Assembly (NCBI GenBank): GCA_910585625.1
Contig: CAJUFQ010000011.1
Location: forward strand, 1-64,000
Length of the DNA stretch: 64,000 nt
From: an uncultured Lachnospiraceae bacterium
GTDB lineage: Bacteria > Bacillota > Clostridia > Lachnospirales > Lachnospiraceae
Direction: 5' to 3'
The notes under the pieces are model-generated. The model did not search any database. It saw only the letters and a list, made by a program, of their open reading frames with translations, and was not told where the DNA came from. Positions 16,526 to 24,874 of this stretch are shown piece after piece; the stretch's first letter is position 1; every line of letters starts with the position of its first letter. The position numbers and the translations under genes are program-made.

Positions 16526-16643
16526 AGTCTTCTCTCCTTCATCTTTTTCCATAGTTCCTTTCTAACTATTATATTCGTGGCATCCAAAACGGTTCTGCCT
16601 TTGCGTTTCATGCATAAGATAAATAAAGCCAGCTACGATAGAA

Positions 16644-16687
16644 GACCTAAGGCATCCTCCCAGCTCCGCTGGGTCCCTCCTTAGGTC
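16644..16687. repeat. Nested palindrome between divergent genes
   Basis: GACCTAAGG (16644-16652) pairs with CCTTAGGTC (16679-16687), and CCCAGC (16659-16664) with GCTGGG (16668-16673) inside. It lies upstream of both neighbouring genes, so it is not a simple terminator for either. It may be a dispersed palindromic repeat or a small RNA. The rest of the 16526-16827 gap holds promoters for the two genes. Confidence 0.5.
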
Positions 16688-16721
16688 AATTCTTAACATT
16701 CCATAAAATATAAAAAATGAA

Positions 16722-16750
16722 TTGTTTTTTGTCATTTCCTGTCGTATAAT
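16722..16750 (+). promoter_or_regulatory. Promoter of the activase/dehydratase-like gene
   Basis: TTGTTT, a 17-base spacer and TATAAT lie 77 bases before the start at 16828. GGAGG stands nine bases before that ATG. Confidence 0.65.
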
Positions 16751-16827
16751 ATACGGTGTTCGATTTCCGGGCAGTTATATCTTTTTAATAGGAAGAAATT
16801 GCCATAGAATTTTGGAGGTAATACTTT

Positions 16828-19800
16828 ATGGAAAAACACTCTTTACATAGGCTGGGCATCGACATCGGCTCGACTACTGTAAAAATTGCCATATTAAATG
16901 AACAGAACGAAATGGTCTTTGCCGACTATGAGAGGCATTTTGCGAATATCCGTGAAACGCTTTCGCACCTCCTGGCAGAGGCGCAGGACGTTCTTGGAAA
17001 TATGCTCCTGTCGCCAGTGATAACTGGTTCCGGCGGGCTCACCCTGGCCAAACATCTGGGCATCCCTTTTGTGCAGGAGGTAATTGCCGTCTCCTCCGCA
17101 CTGCAGGACTATGCCCCCCAGACAGACGTCGCTATTGAACTGGGTGGCGAGGATGCCAAAATTATTTACTTTGAAGGTGGGAACGTAGAACAGCGTATGA
17201 ACGGCATCTGTGCCGGCGGCACTGGTTCGTTCATAGACCAGATGGCTGCCCTCCTGCAGACAGACGCTACCGGGCTTAACTCTTATGCAGCACATTACAA
17301 GGCAATTTACCCCATTGCCGCACGCTGCGGTGTATTTGCCAAAACTGACATCCAGCCGCTCATCAATGAAGGCGCATCAAAGGAAGACTTGTCTGCCTCC
17401 ATATTCCAGGCAGTCGTCAACCAGACCATCTCCGGGCTGGCCTGCGGGAAGCCAATCCGTGGGCATGTGGCGTTCCTGGGCGGACCGCTGCATTTCCTTC
17501 CCGAACTGAAACGCGCATTTATCCGCACCCTGAAACTGGACGATCCGCATATCATCGCCCCGCAGCACTCACACCTGTTCGCGGCCATCGGCTCTGCGCT
17601 GAACCATAAGCCAGATGTGACGATGGAGCTTAAGAGCATCCTTAAGAAGCTCTCTTCCGATATCAAAATGGAATTTGAAGTGGAACGGATGGAACCTCTG
17701 TTCGCAGATCGGGCAGATTACAATAAGTTCCGCAAACGCCATGGGAAACACCATGTCCTGACCGAAGACCTTTCTTCTTACCAGGGGAACTGCTTTTTGG
17801 GCATCGACGCGGGTTCTACGACCACGAAAGTCGCGCTCGTCGGCGAAGACGGCTCCCTGTTGTATTCCTTTTATAGCAGCAACAACGGCAACCCCCTGTC
17901 GACGGCAACACTTGCGCTGAAAGAAATCCATGAGCTGCTGCCGCAGGGGGCGCGTATCGTTTACTCCTGCTCCACCGGCTATGGGGAGGCATTGCTGAAA
18001 TCTGCCTTCATGCTGGATGAGGGCGAAGTGGAAACAGTGGCCCACTATTATGCCGCAGCCTTTTTTAACCCAGAGGTTGACTGCATCCTGGATATTGGCG
18101 GCCAAGACATGAAATGCATCAAGATTAAGAACCAGACTGTAGACAGCGTACAACTCAATGAAGCATGTTCGTCTGGCTGCGGCTCTTTCATTGAAACCTT
18201 TGCCAACTCCCTGAACTATTCTGTAGAAGATTTTGCCCAAGCTGCTTTGTTTGCCAGGCATCCGATTGACCTGGGTACCCGCTGCACGGTGTTCATGAAT
18301 TCTAAGGTAAAGCAAGCCCAGAAAGAGGGCGCGGATGTGTCAGACATCTCTGCCGGGCTGGCCTATTCCGTCATCAAGAACGCGCTCTTTAAAGTCATCA
18401 AGGTCAGCGATGCCAGGGATTTAGGCAGGCATATCGTAGTACAGGGCGGAACGTTCTACAATGACGCTGTCCTCAGAAGCTTTGAAAAAATCTCTGGATG
18501 CGAAGCAGTAAGACCAGACATCGCAGGCATCATGGGCGCATTTGGCGCCGCCCTGATTGCCCGGGAACGTTTTGAAGAGAGCCCCGGCACAACCATGCTG
18601 CCAATAGAGGAAATTGAAAACCTGGAAGCAGAGACAAAGCTGTCCCGCTGCCAGGGATGCACCAACCACTGTCTGCTGACGATAAACCGTTTTTCCGGAA
18701 ACCGCAGCTTTATCACCGGCAACCGCTGTGAAAAAGGACTGGGAAAGGAAAAAAACAAAGCGCAGATTCCTAACTTGTTTGAATATAAGAACCAGCGGAT
18801 TTTCGGTTACGAACCTCTGCCGGAAGACGCAGCTTCACGCGGCAACGTAGGGATTCCCCGGGTGCTGAACATGTACGAGGACTACCCCTTCTGGGCAGTA
18901 TTCTTCCGCGCGCTCAAGTTCCGTGTGCTGCTTTCCCCGCAGTCCACACGTAAGATATATGAAATGGGCATTGAATCCATCCCCAGCGAGTCGGAATGCT
19001 ATCCGGCAAAACTGGCGCACGGCCATATTTCCTGGCTGATAGCGCATCAGGCAGATTTCATTTTCTATCCCTGCATCCCTTATGAGAGAAATGAATTCCC
19101 GGACGCCGTCAACCACTACAACTGCCCCATCGTCACTTCCTATGCCGAAAACATCAAGAACAACGTAGATGAAATAACTTCCGGCAAGGTGCGTTTCCTA
19201 AACCCCTTCATGTCCTTCGCCTCCCGGCAGGTGCTTGCCACGCAGCTTGTGCAGATATTCGCAGAAGAGTTCTCCATCCCTGCGCAGGAGGTACAGTCTG
19301 CCGTGGACGCCGGATGGGCAGAACTTGCCAAAGTGCGAAAAGAGCTGCAGTGCAAAGGGGAGGAGACCCTCAGGTATATGGAAGAAAACGGGCGGCGGGG
19401 CATCGTTCTCGCCGGACGCCCCTATCACATTGACCCAGAGATTAACCACGGCATCCCCGAATTAATCAATTCCTATGGCATTGCCGTGCTGACAGAAGAT
19501 TCTGTCTCCCATCTGCACGAGGTGGAACGCCCGCTGATGGTCATGGATCAGTGGATGTACCATTCCCGGCTCTATGCTGCAGCAAACTTCGTGAAGACGC
19601 GTGACGACTTAGACCTGATTCAGCTCAATTCCTTCGGCTGCGGCCTGGACGCCGTGACCACCGACCAGGTAAACGACATCCTTTCCAAATCAGGCAAAAT
19701 CTATACCTGTCTGAAAATCGACGAAGTCAACAACCTGGGCGCGGCACGCATCCGCATCCGTTCCCTGTTATCTGCACTGAGAGTCAAGGAAAAACAGGGT

Positions 19801-21075
19801 AAGAAACGCGTGATTGCCCCCTCTCAGTATAAGCGCAACGTGTTCACAGAGGAAATGCGGGAAAATTACACCATCCTCTGCCCCCAGATGTCCCCCATTC
19901 ACTTTGAGATGATCCAGCCTGCCTTTGCCGTCTCCGGCTACAACCTGGTGGTTCTGGACAACGATGGGAAAGCTGCCGTGGACATGGGACTGCGTTACGT
20001 CAACAACGACGCCTGCTACCCCTCGATGATGGTCGTCGGGCAGATTATGGACGCCATCCTCTCGGGCAAATATGACCTGAAGCGGACAGCCGTGATTATC
20101 AGCCAGACGGGGGGCGGCTGCCGGGCTTCCAACTATATCGGCTTCATCCGCCGTGCCCTAGAAAAAGCCGGATACCCGGATATCCCAGTTATCTCCGTGA
20201 ACCTCAGCGGCTTAGAAGGCAACCCGGGATTCAAGCTTACCCTGCCGCTTTTGCAGCGCGCCTTGTACGGTTTAATCTTCGGCGACGTTTTCATGCGCTG
20301 CCTGTACCGTACCAGGCCGTATGAATCCGTGCCAGGAAGCGCGAACGCCCTCCATGAAAAATGGAAGCAGCAATGCACCGCCTTCCTAACGACAAAAAAG
20401 ATACCTTCCCACCGAAAATTCAAGCAATACTGCCGTGAGATTATCCGGGACTTTGACAGCCTTCCGATGACGGAGGAAGTCAAACCTAAAGTGGGCATCG
20501 TGGGGGAAATCCTTGTAAAATTCTTGCCAGCCGCCAACAATTACCTGGTTGATCTTTTGGAGGCCGAGGGTGCGGAAGCCGTAATGCCCGACCTGACGGA
20601 CTTCCTGCTCTACTGCTTCTACAATATGAATTTTAAGGCCGAACATCTGGGAACAAAAAAATCCAGCGCACGCCGATCAAACCTGGGCATCAAGGCCTTG
20701 GAATGGCTGCGAAAAAGCGCCCGCAGGGAATTTGAAAAGAGCCGGCACTTTGAACCTCCGGCACATATCGAGACCCTGGCCAAATATGCAGACCCCATCG
20801 TCTCCCAGGGCAACCAGACCGGGGAAGGATGGTTCCTCACCGGTGAGATGTTGGAACTGATTCATTCCGGAACGGACAATATCGTCTGTGCGCAGCCTTT
20901 CGGCTGCCTGCCCAACCATGTGGTGGGCAAGGGGGTCATCAAAGAAATCCGCCATCGCTACCCGCTTGCCAACATCGTCGCCATTGACTACGATCCTGGC
21001 GCATCCGAGGTAAACCAGCTGAACCGCATCAAACTGATGCTGTCCACCGCACAGAAAAAACTTAAACGTGATTGA
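16828..21075 (+). CDS. Double-domain acyl-CoA dehydratase activase-like protein (BcrAD/BadFG, DUF2229)
   Basis: At 1415 residues this is one of the large clostridial proteins that join two ASKHA ATPase domains of the 2-hydroxyacyl-CoA dehydratase activator type to a dehydratase-like region. Domain 1 (~1-265) has GIDIGSTTVKIAIL and the cluster-ligand motif NGICAGGTGSFIDQ with AARCGVFAKTD. Domain 2 (~325-590) has GIDAGSTTTKVALV, EACSSGCGSFIETF and LGTRCTVFMNSKVKQ. Then CQGCTNHCLLTINRFSGN opens a DUF2229 segment, followed by an HgdB/FldB-like region containing GGGCRASNYIGFIRRALEKA. Activases use ATP and a bridging [4Fe-4S] cluster to inject an electron into the dehydratase. Here both functions may be on one chain, but the substrate is unknown and no CoA-transferase or dehydrogenase genes lie nearby. 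Monocistronic. Confidence 0.85.
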   Translation: MEKHSLHRLGIDIGSTTVKIAILNEQNEMVFADYERHFANIRETLSHLLAEAQDVLGNMLLSPVITGSGGLTLAKHLGIPFVQEVIAVSSALQDYAPQTDVAIELGGEDAKIIYFEGGNVEQRMNGICAGGTGSFIDQMAALLQTDATGLNSYAAHYKAIYPIAARCGVFAKTDIQPLINEGASKEDLSASIFQAVVNQTISGLACGKPIRGHVAFLGGPLHFLPELKRAFIRTLKLDDPHIIAPQHSHLFAAIGSALNHKPDVTMELKSILKKLSSDIKMEFEVERMEPLFADRADYNKFRKRHGKHHVLTEDLSSYQGNCFLGIDAGSTTTKVALVGEDGSLLYSFYSSNNGNPLSTATLALKEIHELLPQGARIVYSCSTGYGEALLKSAFMLDEGEVETVAHYYAAAFFNPEVDCILDIGGQDMKCIKIKNQTVDSVQLNEACSSGCGSFIETFANSLNYSVEDFAQAALFARHPIDLGTRCTVFMNSKVKQAQKEGADVSDISAGLAYSVIKNALFKVIKVSDARDLGRHIVVQGGTFYNDAVLRSFEKISGCEAVRPDIAGIMGAFGAALIARERFEESPGTTMLPIEEIENLEAETKLSRCQGCTNHCLLTINRFSGNRSFITGNRCEKGLGKEKNKAQIPNLFEYKNQRIFGYEPLPEDAASRGNVGIPRVLNMYEDYPFWAVFFRALKFRVLLSPQSTRKIYEMGIESIPSESECYPAKLAHGHISWLIAHQADFIFYPCIPYERNEFPDAVNHYNCPIVTSYAENIKNNVDEITSGKVRFLNPFMSFASRQVLATQLVQIFAEEFSIPAQEVQSAVDAGWAELAKVRKELQCKGEETLRYMEENGRRGIVLAGRPYHIDPEINHGIPELINSYGIAVLTEDSVSHLHEVERPLMVMDQWMYHSRLYAAANFVKTRDDLDLIQLNSFGCGLDAVTTDQVNDILSKSGKIYTCLKIDEVNNLGAARIRIRSLLSALRVKEKQGKKRVIAPSQYKRNVFTEEMRENYTILCPQMSPIHFEMIQPAFAVSGYNLVVLDNDGKAAVDMGLRYVNNDACYPSMMVVGQIMDAILSGKYDLKRTAVIISQTGGGCRASNYIGFIRRALEKAGYPDIPVISVNLSGLEGNPGFKLTLPLLQRALYGLIFGDVFMRCLYRTRPYESVPGSANALHEKWKQQCTAFLTTKKIPSHRKFKQYCREIIRDFDSLPMTEEVKPKVGIVGEILVKFLPAANNYLVDLLEAEGAEAVMPDLTDFLLYCFYNMNFKAEHLGTKKSSARRSNLGIKALEWLRKSARREFEKSRHFEPPAHIETLAKYADPIVSQGNQTGEGWFLTGEMLELIHSGTDNIVCAQPFGCLPNHVVGKGVIKEIRHRYPLANIVAIDYDPGASEVNQLNRIKLMLSTAQKKLKRD

Positions 21076-21100
21076 GTTTTACCAGGCAATATTGAAGCAA

Positions 21101-21162
21101 AACGCCCTCCTTTCTCGTTATAATAATTAGATTACATTTCACAACGAAAAAAGGAGGGCGTT
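21101..21162 (+). promoter_or_regulatory. Inverted repeat that covers the DUF4097 ribosome-binding site
   Basis: AACGCCCTCCTTTCTCGTT (21101-21119) pairs with the arm at 21143-21162, which contains the AGGAGGG used by the gene starting at 21167. The loop holds TATAAT (21119-21124). A transcript that reads through from upstream would fold and hide the ribosome-binding site. A transcript started from a promoter in the loop would lack the left arm. There is no T-run, so it is not an ordinary terminator. Confidence 0.6.
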
Positions 21163-21166
21163 ACAT

Positions 21167-22228
21167 ATGAAAAGCAATAAAATTCTGGCACTCATTGCAG
21201 GCGCCGCCATTCTCTTTGGCATCGCCTGCTCCGGTATCATCATCGTCCAGGGCATCCAAAACGGTGAATTTCCCATTTCCCCGACAGCCAAGGAGAACTC
21301 GTACCCTAAGGCATGGAAGCTGGAAAAAACAAAGCTTGAGGAATTTTCCGACATTTCCGTGAACCTGAGCTACTGCGATTTCTCCATCCTCCCGGCAGAC
21401 GGCTACTACCTTGAATACCGCATGGACGGCGTCTGCGAAGAACCTGCGTATGACGTCTCCGACGACAGCTTCCGGTTCCAGGAAGGGCATACCCAGGCAA
21501 AATACCGCTCTGGATTTCACTTTTTCTTTAACCCTACAAATTTTTCCTCCGCCAACCAAGGTCCATACTATATGAATCTCTATATCCCCGCCGACCAGTA
21601 TTTCGGCCTGCTGAACATATCCTGCGACAGCGGTAACATAGAAATCAATGGCCTGCAGGCAGAAACTGCTGAAATCTCAGCAGATTACGGAGACCTGAAC
21701 ATGGACAGCTTCTCCGGGAAGACACTATCTGTCAGCACAGACTCTGGAAATATGACGCTCGGTACCATCGCCTGCGAGCATTTAGATATTTCCAACGAAT
21801 ATGGCGATATCACTGCTGATAGTTTCCAGGTTGAGGAAAACACCTCCGTCAAACTGGACAGCGGCAGCCTTACGCTATCGAAGCTGGAATCCGGCCAGCT
21901 CACGTTAAGCAATGAATACGGCGACTGCATCATAGACAAGATTACGGTGAAAAACAGCGACATTTCCATGAATTCCGGCGCCCTCAAGCTGCGCCAGGCA
22001 ACCCTTGGAGACACAAATATTACCAACGAATATGGCGACACCATCCTGAATCTTGCCAACGACGTGTCCGATTACAACTATGACCTGAATGCCGAATACG
22101 GCTCGGTCAAACTGGATGGCAAGGAAATCGAGACGGACGATGACGGAGAAGTTTATTATCAGAAGGATAATGGCAAAAATCAGAATATCCGTATCTTCTG
22201 CGACAGTGGGAGGATTGAAATCCGTTAA
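21167..22228 (+). CDS. Membrane-anchored DUF4097 beta-repeat protein
   Basis: The 353-residue protein has an N-terminal membrane segment (residues ~5-27, ILALIAGAAILFGIACSGII) and an outside beta-rich region. Residues ~150-340 form a beta-solenoid-like series with repeated NEYGD / SADYGD / AEYGS turns and alternating DSG(N/S) turns, as in DUF4097 (putative adhesin) proteins. Function is unknown; relatives often accompany PadR and DUF1700 genes in envelope-stress loci, but none is present here. AGGAGGG stands eight bases before the ATG inside a large inverted repeat. A hairpin follows the gene. Confidence 0.8.
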   Translation: MKSNKILALIAGAAILFGIACSGIIIVQGIQNGEFPISPTAKENSYPKAWKLEKTKLEEFSDISVNLSYCDFSILPADGYYLEYRMDGVCEEPAYDVSDDSFRFQEGHTQAKYRSGFHFFFNPTNFSSANQGPYYMNLYIPADQYFGLLNISCDSGNIEINGLQAETAEISADYGDLNMDSFSGKTLSVSTDSGNMTLGTIACEHLDISNEYGDITADSFQVEENTSVKLDSGSLTLSKLESGQLTLSNEYGDCIIDKITVKNSDISMNSGALKLRQATLGDTNITNEYGDTILNLANDVSDYNYDLNAEYGSVKLDGKEIETDDDGEVYYQKDNGKNQNIRIFCDSGRIEIR

Positions 22229-22242
22229 GCCATACAAACATA

Positions 22243-22273
22243 CAAACGGCAGGGCGTGACGCCCTGCCGTTTG
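22243..22273. terminator. Hairpin between converging DUF4097 and coiled-coil genes
   Basis: A perfect 13-bp stem (22243-22255 with 22261-22273, loop GTGAC) with AAA/TTT at its base lies 14 bases after the DUF4097 stop. The T-run is short, but the position between converging genes fits a shared terminator. Confidence 0.7.
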
Positions 22274-22330
22274 CCATGTCTGTCCCGCAGGGTTCCTTGC
22301 CAACCCCCGGGGACTGTCTGTAAACTTCCG

Positions 22331-23032
22331 TCAAACTAATAAATCCAACGCCTGGTACGGATGCCGCTTTCCTGCCGCTTGGTAAGCCTCCATGTTCCTG
22401 GCTTCCCTTGCTGCAAGCTTCTGCGCTTCCATCTCCTGCTTCTGCTCCTCCATGCGTTCGGCTTCCTCGGCCAGTTCTTCCTGCGCCTCTTTTGCCTCCT
22501 GCATCTTCTCGGTCTCTTCGGCAAGCTCCTCGAGTTCTTCGGCATTTTCTTCCACAGCTTCGGCCTCTTCGGCGAGGTCTGAGACGCTTTCCATCATCTC
22601 GTCCATCAGACCCTTGTCCTCTTCCGTACCCATAGCCTCCTCTGCCATATCCTCGCGTCTCTCTTCCGCAGTCTTCGGCTCCATCTTCTCAGCTGCTTCG
22701 GCAATCTTTTCGCCCAGCTCCTCTGCTTCGTCCATGGTGTGCCACATCTGCTCATTATTAAACGCTTTCTTTGCTGCCGCAATCTCATCCTCATACCCAT
22801 GCAGGGTTTTCAGCTTCTCAGCAATCTCTTCCACCGTTTCGTATTCCTGATTCTTGAGGTTCTCCTTCTGCTTCTCCCAGAACGCAACCTCGCTCTGCGT
22901 CTTCTGCTGACGCTCTGCCTTATCCTGCGCGCTCTTGGAGACATTGTTCTGCAGCATGGGCAGATTACCGGCAAAGACAGAGCCACTCTTCTGATAGGCG
23001 TCTGTCCCTATATTCGTCAATGAAATATTCAT
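22331..23032 (-). CDS. Glu/Ala-rich coiled-coil protein of unknown function
   Basis: The 233-residue product starts behind AGGAGG (MNISLTNIGTDAYQKSGSV). After ~35 residues it is almost all charged helix, with long runs of E, A, K and M such as AEEAEAVEENAEELEELAEE and MEEQKQEMEAQKLAAREARN, so extended coiled coil is expected. There is no signal peptide or membrane segment. I do not recognise a family. It lies 132 nt downstream of hydA on the same strand, separated by a 13-bp inverted repeat, so it may have its own control. Low sequence complexity limits any homology claim. Confidence 0.65.
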   Translation of the reverse strand: MNISLTNIGTDAYQKSGSVFAGNLPMLQNNVSKSAQDKAERQQKTQSEVAFWEKQKENLKNQEYETVEEIAEKLKTLHGYEDEIAAAKKAFNNEQMWHTMDEAEELGEKIAEAAEKMEPKTAEERREDMAEEAMGTEEDKGLMDEMMESVSDLAEEAEAVEENAEELEELAEETEKMQEAKEAQEELAEEAERMEEQKQEMEAQKLAAREARNMEAYQAAGKRHPYQALDLLV

Positions 23033-23049
23033 ACCGTCCTCCTTTTTCG

Positions 23050-23099
23050 CAATCTTCCAGCCAAAATGTTCCTATATATTTTTTTCGGCTGGAAGATTG
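23050..23099 (-). promoter_or_regulatory. 13-bp perfect inverted repeat between hydA and the coiled-coil gene
   Basis: CAATCTTCCAGCC (23050-23062) pairs exactly with GGCTGGAAGATTG (23087-23099) around a 24-base AT-rich loop. On the minus strand it stands just before the AAGGAGG of the coiled-coil gene. The loop contains TATATA on the minus strand. It could be a hydA-end hairpin (no T-run follows), an operator dyad, or a leader structure. Confidence 0.5.
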
Positions 23100-23164
23100 G
23101 AATTCTTTACCTCCTCCGACATCATTACGCGCCAAAAAAAGCATCGTTCAGGTCAAATTAGGCA

Positions 23165-24862
23165 TCATTCCTGCGTATAATGCACATGCAAAAGCTCATG
23201 CTCACGATTTTTGAGCAAATCGCTGTATAACGTATCCACCAGCGGGTTCTCCTCGCTGCGCTTAATCTGCAACGCTTTGTCATTCTTATAAAGGCCCTCA
23301 GCGCGCATCCGTTTCTCCGTGGAACGCGCAAACGGCTGCCCTGCCCCGGCAACACACCCGCCGGCACAAGCCATCACTTCTACAAAATCAAAATGTTCCT
23401 CGCCGCTCTCAATCTTCTGGATCAGCCGGTCTGCATTGCCAAGCCCGCTGACAATACCAATCCGCACGGCGCGCCCATCCAAATCAAGCGTACACTCTTT
23501 GAGGCCTTCCATGCCGCGGACGCCGATAAACTCAATCTCCTTGAGCGCCTTCGGGCTTTTGTCCGCCACTACCCGGCGGATTGCTGCTTCCGTCACACCA
23601 CCGGTAGCGCCAAAGATGACGCCTGCGCCAGAGTAAATGGAGAACGGCATGTCAAACGCCTCTGGCTCCAGGCGGTCAAAACGGATGCCGATTTCTTTGA
23701 GCATGCCGATGACTTCCTCAGAAGTCAGCACATAATCCACATAAGGTATGCCGTCTTTCTTAAACTCCTCCCTGGAAGCTTCATACTTTTTGGCCGTGCA
23801 AGGCATAATCGCCACAGATACCGTTTCCTTATGCTCTTTCTTATCCTGCTTTCTATAATATTCCTTAATGACCGCCCCAAACATCTGCATCGGAGACTTA
23901 GAGGTAGACACATAGGGCATCAGATGCGGGTATTTCGTCTCCACAAAACGAATCCAGCCCGGGCAGCAGGAGGTGAACAGCGGATAGTTGCGCCCCTCTT
24001 CCTCCAAACTCTCCACCAATTCTTCCGATTCTTCCATGATGGTCAGGTCGGCTCCCACTGATGTGTCAAAAATGGCGTCCACCCCTAACATGCGCAGGGA
24101 AGCAATCAGCTTGCCAATCGTGTTCTCGCCCGGGTCATAGCCATAGGCCTCGCCGATTGCTACGCGCACTGCCGGCGCAATCTGTACCACTACCCGTTTG
24201 TCTGCGCTGTGGATTGCCTGCCATACGTCATGGGTATCATTCTTAATCGTAATCGCACCGGTTGGGCATACCGCCGCGCACTGCCCGCAGTTGACGCAGT
24301 TCGTGTCCGCAATATCCCTGCCAAACGCCGTGGAAATCTCCATATCAGAACCACGGTGCGCAAAATCAATGGCACCCACATGCTGAATCTCGCTGCATAC
24401 CCTCACACAGTCCCCACAGAGGATACATTTATTGGGATTGCGCACAATCGCCTTGGAAGACGTGTCGATGGGGCGGATGGGATTGGTATTCTCAAACCTT
24501 ACGCCAGGAATGGCAAAACGGTTTGCCAATTCCTGCAGCTTGCATTTGCCATTCTTCTCGCATGTCGTGCAGTCCCTGCAGTGCGCAGCCAAAAGCAGCT
24601 CCAGAATCCGTTTGCGGTGATAATACAGCTGCGGCGTGTTCGTGCGTATCTCCATGCCATTTTTGGGCGGTGCGGAACAGGATGCCACAATACCTCCGCG
24701 GTTGTCCTCCACTACGCACATGCGGCAGGCCCCATAGATGGACAAATCCGAATAGTAGCAGAATGTCGGTAAGATGATCCCCGCCTTGCGGATGACCGCA
24801 AGGATATTTTTTTCATCGGTGAACGGTACACGCTCTCCGTCAATAATCATATATTTTTCCAT
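23165..24862 (-). CDS. hydA: [FeFe]-hydrogenase catalytic subunit of an NADH-linked complex
   Basis: The 565-residue subunit carries, in order, a [2Fe-2S] site (C35, C46, C49, C62), a His-Cys3 site (HCRDCTTCEKNGKC), two [4Fe-4S] ferredoxin motifs (CILCGDCVRVC, CVNCGQCAAVC), and the H-cluster domain with L1 TSCCPGW (297-303), L2 MPCTAKKY (353-360) and L3 MACAGGCVAGAGQP. L3 differs from the usual MACPGGC...GGGQP. With HydB and HydC it forms a trimeric hydrogenase coupling H2 to NAD(P)H, and in electron-bifurcating types also ferredoxin. It is the last gene of hydC-hydB-hydA, starting 12 nt after hydB, with GGAGGG before the ATG. Maturases hydEFG are not in the window. Annotators also use hndD for this subunit. 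Confidence 0.93.
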   Translation of the reverse strand: MEKYMIIDGERVPFTDEKNILAVIRKAGIILPTFCYYSDLSIYGACRMCVVEDNRGGIVASCSAPPKNGMEIRTNTPQLYYHRKRILELLLAAHCRDCTTCEKNGKCKLQELANRFAIPGVRFENTNPIRPIDTSSKAIVRNPNKCILCGDCVRVCSEIQHVGAIDFAHRGSDMEISTAFGRDIADTNCVNCGQCAAVCPTGAITIKNDTHDVWQAIHSADKRVVVQIAPAVRVAIGEAYGYDPGENTIGKLIASLRMLGVDAIFDTSVGADLTIMEESEELVESLEEEGRNYPLFTSCCPGWIRFVETKYPHLMPYVSTSKSPMQMFGAVIKEYYRKQDKKEHKETVSVAIMPCTAKKYEASREEFKKDGIPYVDYVLTSEEVIGMLKEIGIRFDRLEPEAFDMPFSIYSGAGVIFGATGGVTEAAIRRVVADKSPKALKEIEFIGVRGMEGLKECTLDLDGRAVRIGIVSGLGNADRLIQKIESGEEHFDFVEVMACAGGCVAGAGQPFARSTEKRMRAEGLYKNDKALQIKRSEENPLVDTLYSDLLKNREHELLHVHYTQE

Positions 24863-24874
24863 GCCCGTTCCCTC

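Noticed and set aside
22392..22850. Ser/Ala-rich 152-codon plus-strand frame
   Set aside because: It is the complement of Glu/Lys codons of the coiled-coil gene, which has a proper ribosome-binding site.
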